In this document: positions 1 to 8,033 of the stretch, in pieces | Layout of the letters: each line of letters opens with the position of its first letter | How positions within the stretch are numbered: the first letter of the stretch is position 1 | Source of the DNA: Pseudomonas sp. Os17 | GTDB lineage: Bacteria; Pseudomonadota; Gammaproteobacteria; Pseudomonadales; Pseudomonadaceae | Reading direction: 5' to 3' | Length of the DNA: 64,000 bases | Assembly (NCBI RefSeq): GCF_001547895.1 | Contig: NZ_AP014627.1 | Coordinates: 2,607,501 to 2,671,500 of the forward strand | Translations under genes and position numbers: made by a program | The notes under the pieces: model-generated | What the model was told of the DNA's origin: nothing | What the model saw: only the letters and a program-made list of their open reading frames with translations | Databases searched by the model: none

Positions 1-1
1 C

Positions 2-274
2 ATGATCGCTCCCGGCATGAACGCGCAGCAGCGTCACACACGCTTTATTTGGAGCATCGTCCCTGCGCTGATGGGCTGGGTCGCCACCTTGCTGCCGCTG
101 TCATGGGGCGGGCTGTTATTGATTGGCGGATTCTTGGCGCACGGGTGGCATGACCGGCAGCTCTCGCAGGTCATGCACCTACCGGCCTGGTACCTGCCGA
201 TGCGTTTGCGACTGACCATCGTGGCCAGCGCCTGCCTACTGCTGGGTGTGCTCGCGATGGCCATCGGGAGTTAA
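2..274 (+). CDS. DUF3429-like membrane protein, 3' part
   Basis: The reading frame is open at the window edge, so the ATG at base 2 may be internal and the gene is probably truncated by the window. The 90 visible residues hold two or three hydrophobic segments (about residues 16-45 and 68-88) separated by a short basic stretch. The arrangement resembles the C-terminal half of small DUF3429 inner-membrane proteins common in pseudomonads. No catalytic motif is visible and the function is unknown. Family assignment is from general resemblance only. Confidence 0.5.
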   Translation: MIAPGMNAQQRHTRFIWSIVPALMGWVATLLPLSWGGLLLIGGFLAHGWHDRQLSQVMHLPAWYLPMRLRLTIVASACLLLGVLAMAIGS

Positions 275-439
275 GCGTGACGTTCAGCTGCCGCCTCCCA
301 CCGAAGGGGCGGTGGTTGACGCAACGGGCATCGCTGAGCAAGGGCGCAAAGGATCATTCGCGGGATCGGCAAAGAGTTACCAGCCCCGGCGAGTGGCGGC
401 TGAAATCATTCCTGTACTTAAAAAGCCGGGTAGCCCCAC

Positions 440-600
440 ATGAATCGCCGTAAAAAAATCCAGCAGCTATTGAAGGCTCACGCCAAGAAGGCCAGCGCCA
501 AACGGGCTCCGCAAAAAAGTCCAAGTACATCAGCAAGGCTGATCGGGCGAAGCTGGCCACCGGGTCCAATGACGACGCTGCGGTTGTCACTCAGAGCTGA
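440..600 (+). pseudogene. DUF2986-type small basic protein, frameshifted
   Basis: The ATG at 440 starts a very basic peptide (MNRRKKIQQLLKAHAKKASA...) typical of the DUF2986 small proteins. The expected continuation KKSKYISKADRAKLA, ending at the TGA at 598-600, lies one frame away. The switch coincides with a run of six A at 513-518; one extra A would restore a 53-residue protein. As printed, the frame opened at 440 runs on into unrelated codons and stops at about 612. Either a sequencing indel in the homopolymer or a real inactivating mutation explains this. The function of the family is unknown. Confidence 0.65.
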
Positions 601-706
601 TCCGTCCGCTTGAGCCCGATGGACTTTTATCTGGCCGACTTGCGCGACGCTCTCTGTTCTCGGGCGGAGCACGCCCCTGGCCAGCAGAGGCGCCGCCGGG
701 TCAGTT

Positions 707-1183
707 CTAGAGAGGGCAGAGCATGGTCTGCACCTTGATATGGGGATGGCTTGCCAGGGGTTCCCATTCATCGATGAAGGAAAATCCCTGCTTCAGATAG
801 AAGTGAACGGCTCGGGTGTTTTCGGGGGCGACGTCCAGATACACGCACTCATGGCCCTGGTCTCGCCCACGGGATTTCACCGCCTCGACCAGCTTCGCGG
901 CCACGCCGCTGCCCCGTGCCTCGGGGGCCACCCACATGCCGATCAAGTTGTAGCGGTTCGCACCACTGACTGCGGCGCCGATCATTCCCACCGGCTGCTG
1001 GTCGTTGAAGGCCAGCCAGAATTGGGTAGCGGTTGACGAGGCGCGGTCCTGCCACTGCTGGTCACTGTAGTGGGCAGCGGCCTGGTAACTCACGCCAAAG
1101 GCGGTGGGGGTGTCCTGAAGTGCCGCGAGACGAACCAGCTTCAACAGCATCCAGTCCCTGGTTTGCGTCAATCGAATGTCCAT
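707..1183 (-). CDS. GNAT family N-acetyltransferase
   Basis: A 158-residue protein of the usual single-domain GNAT length. The acetyl-CoA binding motif A is visible around residues 87-98 (VAPEARGSGVAA), followed by the C-terminal YLDVAPENTRAVHFYLKQGF segment typical of motif B. It would transfer an acetyl group from acetyl-CoA to an amine; the substrate cannot be read from the sequence. It stands alone, convergent with the frameshifted small gene upstream in the window. Confidence 0.85.
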   Translation of the reverse strand: MDIRLTQTRDWMLLKLVRLAALQDTPTAFGVSYQAAAHYSDQQWQDRASSTATQFWLAFNDQQPVGMIGAAVSGANRYNLIGMWVAPEARGSGVAAKLVEAVKSRGRDQGHECVYLDVAPENTRAVHFYLKQGFSFIDEWEPLASHPHIKVQTMLCPL

Positions 1184-1404
1184 GATCTTCCTGCAAGCGG
1201 GTGAAGGCGCAACAACTCGTGCGTCCGCTGAATATCAAGACCGCCAAGCCTAACATTCACTCATTGCCGAGCAACCTGCGCTCTTCGAAAACAAGCAGGA
1301 ACGCTGCGGATTATCCGCCCCTGGGCACCGCTGTTGCCCAGGGCGGCGTTGCGGCCTGTGGTGCAGCGCGTCGCCTGGGCCGACGCTCTGTTCGATGCCG
1401 CTCA

Positions 1405-1617
1405 CTACTTTTGCTCCGGTTCGGCAAGGTCGCTCTTGTATTCGCCCCACTCCATGTACGCGTAGTACCGGGTCATGGCGTCGAAGTGGTTGTGGGCTTC
1501 AACTTCCCACACAAGCTTGGCGTCCGGGTGAAGCAGTTGGCGTGCGCTGTTTCCCTGCGGGCCGCCCGGGCAGAATGCCTGGCCGTCATCCGGCTCCATC
1601 CAGAGTTGGTAAATCAT
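1405..1617 (-). CDS. Conserved small hypothetical protein (70 aa)
   Basis: An acidic protein of 70 residues beginning MIYQLWMEPDDGQAFCP and containing LVWEVEAHNHFDAMTRYYAYMEWG. The start at 1617 is chosen because a GGAG lies just upstream and because the upstream part of the longer open frame is low-complexity. Similar short proteins occur in many pseudomonads without assigned function. It is probably soluble and cytoplasmic. It may be cotranscribed with the zinc-ribbon-like gene 76 bp upstream. Confidence 0.65.
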   Translation of the reverse strand: MIYQLWMEPDDGQAFCPGGPQGNSARQLLHPDAKLVWEVEAHNHFDAMTRYYAYMEWGEYKSDLAEPEQK

Positions 1618-1693
1618 CTTTGGCTCCGATGTTTTTGGCTTGGGTGCGCCCGTTGGCCTTCTGCCCCCGGGGTTTCTGAGTGTGGCGGTTGCG

Positions 1694-1969
1694 CTATGGC
1701 CGCCTTGATTGGATCGCCCCGACCGAGCGCAGGTATTTCCGTGCCTGAGGACTGCTGATCTTTTCTGGCTCAAGGACATACAGCGAGCTCCAGAGCGGCG
1801 GTAAACCCAGCTCCTCCATGTAGGAAGTGAAACTGTTGAAAGGCTCGGTGCCAATGTCCTCGGCGGTGAGCCAGAGCGACTCGCACTCTTGGCAAACATG
1901 CAGGACCTCCTGCGTTGCCCGCACTTGAACCTTGGTCACGACACCTTGTTCACAATCTGGACACTGCAT
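1694..1969 (-). CDS. Small zinc-ribbon-like protein
   Basis: A 91-residue protein with two CxxC knuckles, CPDC at residues 3-6 and CQEC at about residues 26-29, separated by about 20 residues. This is the arrangement expected for a structural Zn(II) ribbon. The rest is acidic without a further recognised motif (SFTSYMEELGLPPLW). The function is unknown; a protein- or nucleic-acid-binding accessory role is possible. It starts only 27 bp from the end of the tetR gene and reads in the same direction, so read-through from tetR is possible. Confidence 0.65.
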   Translation of the reverse strand: MQCPDCEQGVVTKVQVRATQEVLHVCQECESLWLTAEDIGTEPFNSFTSYMEELGLPPLWSSLYVLEPEKISSPQARKYLRSVGAIQSRRP

Positions 1970-1996
1970 TCTTCCCCCTCCTTGCTGGCGTGGTCG

Positions 1997-2605
1997 TCAT
2001 CGTTGCTCTTGCCCATCCATGTAGCGTTCCACCCAGTCGATCAGCGTCGGTGCGGCGAAGGCCGTCGGCAGCAGCGGCCGCGCCGTGGTGGACAGGGTGA
2101 ACGCTCCCTGGATGAAGCAGGTGATGCCTGCCACCAGGGCATCGAGTTGGCGGACGCGGCGTCCGCGTTCGGCGTAGCACTGTCGCAGCAGGCCTTTGAG
2201 CAACTTCATCTGTGCCGCTAGCGCCGCCTGATAGACCTCGCGCACATCAGGATCGTGCACCGACTGCTCGCCGATCATCACCCAGGCGGCAACTGCGTCG
2301 GGCTGGGCGTCGGAGCCGTAGGCAAGGTGTGCTGCGATGTAGGCCTGGAGCCGTTGCCCGGCTGTTTCGGCTGCCGCGGCCCGGGTCTCGTAGCGCTGCT
2401 GGGCGTAGCCGGCCAGCGAGTCGACCAGGGCCACCAGGATTTCGCGCTTGTCCCTGAAGTGGTAGTGCACGAGGCCGGGGGTGAGTTCCGCGTGCCGGGC
2501 GATGGCGGCGATGGTGGCCCCGGCGTAGCCGGCCCTGGCCATGACGGCCTGGAGTGCCGCCACGATCTGGCCGCGTCTTTCATCGGTGTTCGAGCGGCGT
2601 GCCAT
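1997..2605 (-). CDS. TetR-family transcriptional regulator (BetI-like)
   Basis: A 202-residue TetR-type repressor. The N-terminal helix-turn-helix is clear: ATIAAIARHAELTPGLVHYHF at about residues 30-50, then the conserved RDKREIL. The C-terminal ligand-binding half resembles BetI-type regulators. The start at 2605 is the first Met before the HTH; the frame stays open far upstream only because of GC-rich antisense of the neighbouring gene. It is divergent from the hydroxylase-WD40 gene, and the 105-bp gap holds two near-identical palindromes, so it most likely represses both itself and that gene. The ligand is unknown. Confidence 0.88.
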   Translation of the reverse strand: MARRSNTDERRGQIVAALQAVMARAGYAGATIAAIARHAELTPGLVHYHFRDKREILVALVDSLAGYAQQRYETRAAAAETAGQRLQAYIAAHLAYGSDAQPDAVAAWVMIGEQSVHDPDVREVYQAALAAQMKLLKGLLRQCYAERGRRVRQLDALVAGITCFIQGAFTLSTTARPLLPTAFAAPTLIDWVERYMDGQEQR

Positions 2606-2619
2606 GTGATCCTCCAATA

Positions 2620-2635
2620 TTGGTCGTGCGACCAG
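2620..2635. promoter_or_regulatory. Palindromic TetR operator, copy 1
   Basis: TTGGTC-GTGC-GACCAG, an inverted repeat of five perfect pairs plus one mismatch, preceded by AATA. It lies 15 bp upstream of the tetR start codon. Its sequence nearly equals copy 2, exactly 60 bp away. Confidence 0.7.
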
Positions 2636-2679
2636 CTTAGCATTGACATCGACGGCGTCGCACCCTAGCGTTGCAAATA

Positions 2680-2695
2680 TTGGTCGCTGGACCAA
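2680..2695. promoter_or_regulatory. Palindromic TetR operator, copy 2
   Basis: TTGGTC-GCTG-GACCAA, a perfect 6-bp inverted repeat preceded by AATA, located 15 bp upstream of the hydroxylase-WD40 start codon. Symmetrical placement of the two copies next to each start codon supports repression of both divergent genes. Confidence 0.72.
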
Positions 2696-2710
2696 CTTTG
2701 GAGAATCACG

Positions 2711-4225
2711 ATGAATTCCCTGGCTGAAATACTGGTGGCGAGCCCCGAGGCGTCCTCGGTTGTGGTCGAGCGACCTCTGGGTGAGGCCGTGCGGTGCGTC
2801 CTGGTGCACGGGTTTCTTTCGGCAAGCGAGTGCGATGCCCTGGTGGCCGCCACGGAGAAGCTCGGGTTCGCCAGCGCAGTGTCCGACTATCCGTCCTCCT
2901 ACCGCGACAACGACCGCATCGTGGCGGACGATCCGGCCCTGGCCCGGCGGCTGTTCACGCGCCTGCGCCAGTGCTTGTCCCCGGCGACGGGACTTGGTGC
3001 GGTGATGGACGAAGAGGGCTGGCGCATGGTCGGCGTCAATGAACGGCTGCGCTTTTGCCGCTACCGGCCCGGCACCCAGTTCCGCGCTCACCAGGACGGT
3101 GTCCACCATCGCCAGTGCGCTCAGTCGCGCCTGACCTTCATGGTCTATCTCAACGACGATGCCTTCAGTGGCGGTGAGACGCTGTTCTTCCAGGGACGCT
3201 CCGCGGCCATGTCGGGCCGCGATGCCATGCTGCGCCTGCAACCCCGCAAGGGCAGCCTGATTCTGTTTGATCACGGGCTCTGGCACGCGGGGGCCCCAGT
3301 GGACTCGGGCCGGAAATACCTCATGCGCAGTGACCTGATGTACGAGCCGCAGCATCCTGAGTCGATCGACGGTCCCTTCCAGCCCGGTCACCAAGGATAC
3401 GTCTGGGCGCTTGCCAGCCTTGGCGAACGGGGTTTTGCAAGCGCCGGGCGCGACGCCAGCATCCGCCTGTGGACCCGCGAGGGCGAGTACCAGGGCCGGC
3501 TCGACGGCCACAGCCAATCCATCCTCGGCTTGCTGGAGACGGCGCCTGGCGAACTGGTGTCGCATTCGCGGGACCGGACGATTCGGCGCTGGTCGTTGGC
3601 GACCGGAACCTCGACGCTGATCGGCACCTCGGCTTCGGCGGTGCTGTGCTGTGCGCGGCTGGCCTGTGGCCGTCTGGTCAGCGGCGCCGCCGACGGCCGC
3701 GTGACGCTGTGGAACCTGGCATCCGGCGCGGCAAACGAGCATCAGGCCCACGCCTCTTGGGTCTGGGCGATCGCGCCGTTGGGCAACGGCGCTTTCGCCA
3801 CCGCCTCGGAAGACGGAACGGTCAAGCTGTGGCAAGCCGAACAGCGGGACTGCGTGCAAGTGATCGATCTGGGCCGTCCCCTGCGGACGCTGGCCAGCTG
3901 GATCGACGCCGACGGCCGCGTCACCTTGGCCGCGGGTGACCTTGACGGCGCGCTGCACCTGCTGGCGTCCGGCCAGACATTGACGCTCACGGAGCGCTTT
4001 GCCGCCCATGACGGGGCGGTGCGGCGCGTGCGCTTCGAGGCGCGGCAGGTGCTGCTGAGCTGTGGCGAGGATGGCTTGGTCAGGCGCTGGCAGCTGCCAT
4101 CGCGGCAGGCGGTGGTCATCGGCTCGCACGACAACTTTGCCACCGATGTGCTGCCCAGCGGCCGCGGTCGCTGGATCAGCTGTGGTTATGACGGACGGAT
4201 CATGCGGCACGGCGCCACGACCTAG
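2711..4225 (+). CDS. 2OG-Fe(II) prolyl-4-hydroxylase-like domain fused to a seven-bladed WD40 propeller
   Basis: A 504-residue two-domain protein. Residues about 25-212 form a P4H-type double-stranded beta-helix: the iron ligands are H127 and D129 (HQD) with distal H192 (GLWHAG), and a basic residue for 2-oxoglutarate is offered by R201/K202. Residues about 227-504 hold seven WD40-like repeats, most ending in D-G/A-x-(V/I)-x-x-W, enough to close a propeller. There is no signal peptide, so it should be cytoplasmic. The oxygenase probably hydroxylates a protein or peptide recruited by the propeller (inference). It is transcribed alone, divergent from tetR, with a strong GGAG before the ATG. Confidence 0.85.
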   Translation: MNSLAEILVASPEASSVVVERPLGEAVRCVLVHGFLSASECDALVAATEKLGFASAVSDYPSSYRDNDRIVADDPALARRLFTRLRQCLSPATGLGAVMDEEGWRMVGVNERLRFCRYRPGTQFRAHQDGVHHRQCAQSRLTFMVYLNDDAFSGGETLFFQGRSAAMSGRDAMLRLQPRKGSLILFDHGLWHAGAPVDSGRKYLMRSDLMYEPQHPESIDGPFQPGHQGYVWALASLGERGFASAGRDASIRLWTREGEYQGRLDGHSQSILGLLETAPGELVSHSRDRTIRRWSLATGTSTLIGTSASAVLCCARLACGRLVSGAADGRVTLWNLASGAANEHQAHASWVWAIAPLGNGAFATASEDGTVKLWQAEQRDCVQVIDLGRPLRTLASWIDADGRVTLAAGDLDGALHLLASGQTLTLTERFAAHDGAVRRVRFEARQVLLSCGEDGLVRRWQLPSRQAVVIGSHDNFATDVLPSGRGRWISCGYDGRIMRHGATT

Positions 4226-4447
4226 CGTTCGGCCGGGCCGTCGCCCACGCCCTGGGCCACGCCTCGGCGCATTCGTGCCAGGGGATTGTGATCGGCGCGG
4301 CTTGCACCCTTGGGCCATTTGCGCAAGCGCAGTAGGGCCCGCCCGCCGGCCCTGGTCGCATAAATTTGAAATGCCTGGCATTGCCCGCCAGAATCGCCCC
4401 CCGATCCGGCCCGAGTGCCGGACCTTGGTGGTGAAAAGGGGCAGCAG

Positions 4448-5140
4448 TTGAAGCAACAGACATTGTCCATGCGCCTGGCGCGTGTGGCGGCGCATGTGCC
4501 GAACGGGGCGCGCCTGGCCGACATCGGCTCGGATCACGGTTACTTGCCATTGGCGTTGATCAGCCGCGGCACCATCGTCGCGGCGGTGGCCGGCGAGGTG
4601 GCGTTGACGCCATTCCGTTCGGCCCGGCGCGCGGTGCTCGAGAGTGGCAGGGAGCAGCAGATCAGCGTGCGCCTGGCCGATGGTCTGGCGGCGATCGAGG
4701 CCGCGGACGGGATCACCGCGATCAGCCTCTGCGGCATGGGCGGCGAAACCATCCGGGACATCCTGGATCGCGGCCAGGCGCGCTTGAGCGGCGCGGAGCG
4801 CCTGATCCTGCAACCCAACGGCGGCGAGCAGCCGCTGCGTCAATGGCTGATGGAGCATGGCTACCGGATCCTGGCCGAAGAAGTGTTGCGCGAGAACCGC
4901 TTCGACTACGAGATCATCGTCGCCGAACGCGCCACGCCGGTGCAGTACAGCGCCCGGGAACTGTACTTCGGCCCGTTGCAGATGCAGACCCGCAGCCCGG
5001 CATTCCTGGCCAAGTGGCAGCGTCTATTGCGCCTGAAACAGCGCACCCTGGAGAGCTTTACCCGAGCGCAGGCCGTACCGGATGCGAAGGTGCAGGACCT
5101 GGGCCGCCAGGTGCGCTGGATCAGCGAACTGCTGGCTTGA
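4448..5140 (+). CDS. trmK: tRNA (adenine(22)-N1)-methyltransferase TrmK family
   Basis: A class I SAM-dependent methyltransferase of about 230 residues. Motif I is ADIGSDHGYLP; the family-specific CGMGG and LQPNGGEQPLRQW segments follow. TrmK enzymes methylate N1 of A22 in the tRNA D-loop region; the pseudomonad members are assigned by homology. I place the start at the TTG at 4448 because AAGGGG lies just upstream and the sequence then reads MKQQTLSMRLARVA; a start at 4415 would add 11 atypical residues. A single gene between the hydroxylase and the convergent ars operon. Confidence 0.85.
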   Translation: MKQQTLSMRLARVAAHVPNGARLADIGSDHGYLPLALISRGTIVAAVAGEVALTPFRSARRAVLESGREQQISVRLADGLAAIEAADGITAISLCGMGGETIRDILDRGQARLSGAERLILQPNGGEQPLRQWLMEHGYRILAEEVLRENRFDYEIIVAERATPVQYSARELYFGPLQMQTRSPAFLAKWQRLLRLKQRTLESFTRAQAVPDAKVQDLGRQVRWISELLA

Positions 5141-5201
5141 CCCGATTCTTCACCTGGCCCGCGGCTTGCGAGACACGCGAGCTGGCGCGTGGACCGTGCC
5201 C

Positions 5202-5894
5202 TCAGAGCGAGCGCTGGTTGACCCGGGCCATCAGTTGCTCGGCACTTTCCTTGCGCTCGGAGTAGCGATCCACCAGGAAGGCCTGCTGGTTGCGTAGCAG
5301 GAGAGTGAATTTCACCAGCTCCTCCATCACGTCCACGACCCGGTCGTAGTAGGCCGAGGGTTTCATCCGGCCGTCCTCGTCGAACTCCATGTAGGCCTTC
5401 GCCACCGAGGATTGATTGGGGATGGTGAACATGCGCATCCAGCGGCCCAGTACCCGCAACTGGTTGACCACGTTGAACGACTGTGAGCCGCCGCACACCT
5501 GCATCACCGCCAGGGTCTTGCCCTGGGTCGGGCGCACGGCGCCGAGTTCCAGGGGGATCCAGTCGATCTGTGCCTTGAACACCGCCGACATCGCGCCATG
5601 GCGTTCCGGCGAGCACCAGACCTGGCCTTCGGACCATTGCACCAACTCCCGCAGTTCCTGGACCTTGGGGTGCTCCACCGAGGCGTCGTCGGGCAGTGGC
5701 AGTCCGGATGGATTGAAGAGCCGGGTCTCGGCACCCAGGTGCTGCAGCAGGCGCGCGGCTTCTTCGACCAGCAGGCGACTGAACGAGCGTGCGCGGGTCG
5801 AGCCATACAGCAGCAGGATGCGGGGCTTGTGCTCGGGCCTGGCGAGTTCGCCATCCAGCAGCGAGAGGTCAAGGTTGGGCAGTTGTTCTGACAT
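5202..5894 (-). CDS. arsH: Arsenical resistance NADPH-dependent FMN reductase ArsH
   Basis: A 230-residue flavodoxin-fold protein with the FMN-phosphate loop [10 protein letters not shown] near residues 31-40 and [20 protein letters not shown] typical of ArsH. ArsH enzymes use NADPH and FMN to oxidise trivalent organoarsenicals and also show quinone or azo reductase activity. It is the last gene of an arsR-arsC-arsH set, 12 bp after arsC, so it is surely cotranscribed. Full family length without visible defects. Confidence 0.95.
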   Translation of the reverse strand: MSEQLPNLDLSLLDGELARPEHKPRILLLYGSTRARSFSRLLVEEAARLLQHLGAETRLFNPSGLPLPDDASVEHPKVQELRELVQWSEGQVWCSPERHGAMSAVFKAQIDWIPLELGAVRPTQGKTLAVMQVCGGSQSFNVVNQLRVLGRWMRMFTIPNQSSVAKAYMEFDEDGRMKPSAYYDRVVDVMEELVKFTLLLRNQQAFLVDRYSERKESAEQLMARVNQRSL

Positions 5895-5906
5895 GTGTCC
5901 TCCGAC

Positions 5907-6377
5907 TCACAGAGTGCCGATGCGGTCCAGCTCGTGCTGCAGTTGCTCACGGCCGAGGCGGTTCAGGGGCAGGTCGAGGAAGGCTTTGCAGCGTCGCTCG
6001 ATGTGCGCCAGGGTGGCGCGGAAGGCCGCCTCGACGGTGGCTTCGTCGGCGCTGATCGCGGACGGATCTTCCAGGTTCCAGTGGGCCTTGAGCGCCGGGC
6101 CGAAGAACACCGGGCAGGCTTCGCCCGCGGCCTTGTCGCAGACGGTGATCACGATGTCGGGCGGGTTGTCGGCGAAGGCGTCGTTGCCCTTGCTGTACAG
6201 GCCGTCGGTGGCGATACCGGCCTGCTCCAGGGCATGCAGGCTGCGGGGCAGTACCTGCCCCCTGGGAAAACTGCCGGAACTCAGGGCCTGGAAACCCTGG
6301 GGTGCCAGGTGGTTGAACAGGGCTTCGCAGAGGATGCTGCGGCAACTATTGGCTGTGCACATGAACAGGACTCGCAT
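5907..6377 (-). CDS. arsC: Arsenate reductase ArsC, thioredoxin-coupled (LMW-PTP fold)
   Basis: A 156-residue protein with the CX5R phosphatase-like loop MCTANSCRS (C7 to R13) and the two further redox cysteines C80 and C88 (VCDKAAGEACP), which fit the three-cysteine relay of thioredoxin-linked ArsC. It reduces arsenate to arsenite in the cytoplasm. It lies 59 bp after arsR and 12 bp before arsH. The arsenite exporter gene usually found between arsR and arsC in pseudomonads is missing here. Confidence 0.95.
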   Translation of the reverse strand: MRVLFMCTANSCRSILCEALFNHLAPQGFQALSSGSFPRGQVLPRSLHALEQAGIATDGLYSKGNDAFADNPPDIVITVCDKAAGEACPVFFGPALKAHWNLEDPSAISADEATVEAAFRATLAHIERRCKAFLDLPLNRLGREQLQHELDRIGTL

Positions 6378-6436
6378 GGGGTATTCCTTGCGCTGTGGGC
6401 GGATGTCAAAGGCTCAAGACTCACGGGTTTGCGCTA

Positions 6437-6781
6437 TCAGCAGCAGGCGGCGCGGACCGGGCGTCCCTCCATGTGCTGCAGGCGCAAGGCGTTGTCGCGC
6501 AGCCAGTCGCTGTTGGCCCGGAAGGTCACTTGCAGGATTTCCCCGACCCAGGCCGGCAACTGCGGGTTGAGGCGGTAATAGACCCATTGCCCCTGGCGCC
6601 GGTCGAGCAGCAGGCCGCTGCTGCGCAATTGGGCGAGATGACGGCTGATCTTTGGCTGGCTGTCGTCGAGGGCGCACATCAACTCGCAGACACACAGTTC
6701 ACCCTGGTTGGCGATCAGCAGGGTAGCGCGGGCGCGGGTTTCGTCGGCAAGGCTCTTGAAGACCTCCGGGGGCGTGATCAT
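6437..6781 (-). CDS. arsR: Arsenite-responsive repressor ArsR
   Basis: A 114-residue ArsR/SmtB winged-helix protein. The arsenite-binding motif ELCVCELM at the start of the recognition region supplies the paired cysteines, followed by SQPKISRHLAQLRSSGL (recognition helix). The C-terminus ends in a CC pair. I choose the ATG at 6781, which gives the usual MITPPEVFKSLADETRA start; a TTG at 6811 would start inside the operator palindrome. As(III) binding releases it from the operator and turns on arsC-arsH. Confidence 0.93.
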   Translation of the reverse strand: MITPPEVFKSLADETRARATLLIANQGELCVCELMCALDDSQPKISRHLAQLRSSGLLLDRRQGQWVYYRLNPQLPAWVGEILQVTFRANSDWLRDNALRLQHMEGRPVRAACC

Positions 6782-6792
6782 GGAACGAAGCT

Positions 6793-6818
6793 CGTATATA
6801 TGGAGGCGCAAATATACG
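6793..6818. promoter_or_regulatory. Putative ArsR operator
   Basis: An inverted repeat CGTATAT-N12-ATATACG located 12-37 bp upstream of the arsR start. Its AT-rich arms stand out in GC-rich surroundings and fit the imperfect dyads bound by ArsR/SmtB repressors. Confidence 0.6.
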
Positions 6819-7004
6819 GAAAATCATATGTGTTGTGCAAGCGTCGCGGGGACGGCTGTTGGGTTGCGGCCGGGATCAGGGGCTGACCGTTCAGGCGGTC
6901 GACACTTGTGGCTGGCGAAACCGGGTCTATATGATCGCCACGTTGTGCCATCCGCGGCCGGTCTGGCCGGCGGTATTTTCGGACTCTACAGGGACGTGCG
7001 ATTG

Positions 7005-7874
7005 ATGAAATGCAGATTCGGGAAAGGTCTGGGCGATAGCCTGGGCAAGACGTTGGCGGGTTGGGGCGTGGCCGGCTTGGCCCTTGCGTTGCCGTTGCTG
7101 GCCCAGGCCGGGCCGGCGCCGATTCCCCCCGGTGCGGTGCTGGCGGTGATGCAGAACGTCGAGGTGCCCGACCAGGATGAGGAAGTGGAACTCCAGGACG
7201 GCGTCACCGCGACCTTCTGGTACGGCCAGGAGCTGGACTTGGACGGCAAGCACTACTACGCCACCTTTGTCTGGCACACCCGGGACAGCGCGGCCCGCCA
7301 GGGCGAGGACTTTGCCGCGCCCGAGGTCCAGGTCCGGCTGGCGGATGCGACCTTCGAACTCACCCACCCGGGCCAGACGCCGGCCTATTCCATCCGCAGC
7401 ATCGAACGCAAGATCGGTTTCTTCGGCGGCCGGGAAAAACCCGAGGAAGTGGACAGCAAGCGCCAGGCCGTGCAGCACCGCACCGCCGATGGCCGGCTGT
7501 TGCTGGCAGTGCCCACCGCCACGTTCGACGACGGCGTGGTGACCAAGGGCTACACGATGTTGCTGTTCAACCCGAACAAGAAGCCGGAAGACGATGGCTG
7601 GGTCTGGTCCTATCTGGGGCAGGTGCGCACCGGCGAGGACAACTCCGCCGCTTGTGACGAGGGCGCGGTAATGCCCTGTATCGGCAGCGACGGCGAGTTG
7701 AATTTTGTTGCCGGCCAGGGGCCGTTGCCGCAGGTGCAGGTCAAGGTCAGCGGCACCACCTTCCAGGGCCCGGGTAAAATCCGCTCGCTGGCCGCGGCCG
7801 ATAACCTGACCTACGTCTACGACAGCAAGACCCAGCAGTACACCAGCCAGGAACTGGCGGCGCGGCAGCCATGA
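7005..7874 (+). CDS. Secreted hypothetical protein (289 aa)
   Basis: The protein starts MKCRFGKGLGDSLGK followed by a hydrophobic stretch (LAGWGVAGLALALPLLAQAG), a good signal peptide with cleavage after residue 35 or so. The mature part is acidic, rich in beta-prone stretches (VTATFWYGQELDLDGKHYYATFVWH), and has two cysteines close together (AACDEGAVMPCIG) that could pair in the periplasm. I recognise no family with confidence. It stands alone, divergent from arsR, with its own promoter region of about 200 bp. Confidence 0.7.
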   Translation: MKCRFGKGLGDSLGKTLAGWGVAGLALALPLLAQAGPAPIPPGAVLAVMQNVEVPDQDEEVELQDGVTATFWYGQELDLDGKHYYATFVWHTRDSAARQGEDFAAPEVQVRLADATFELTHPGQTPAYSIRSIERKIGFFGGREKPEEVDSKRQAVQHRTADGRLLLAVPTATFDDGVVTKGYTMLLFNPNKKPEDDGWVWSYLGQVRTGEDNSAACDEGAVMPCIGSDGELNFVAGQGPLPQVQVKVSGTTFQGPGKIRSLAAADNLTYVYDSKTQQYTSQELAARQP

Positions 7875-8033
7875 ATTCGCCGGCGGCATGGGCCGCCGCC
7901 GGGCCTCGGCGCGGGACGTGCCCAGGCCTTTGCTCCGCCGGGGACGGCACCGGCGGCAGACGCCGATGCTGACGGTCGAGCCCGTGTTGCACAGGGGCGC
8001 GCGCAGTCAGCGCGCCCGGTGGCGCCGCTGCGG

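Noticed and set aside
1318..1344. Hairpin CCTGGGCA/TGCCCAGG downstream of the 70-aa gene
   Set aside because: Could be a terminator, but there is no T-tract and GC-rich dyads of this size arise by chance here.
1997..4858. A 953-codon open frame on the minus strand across the hydroxylase-WD40 gene
   Set aside because: Only the final 202 residues form a TetR protein; the rest is basic, low-complexity antisense of the hydroxylase-WD40 gene and part of trmK.
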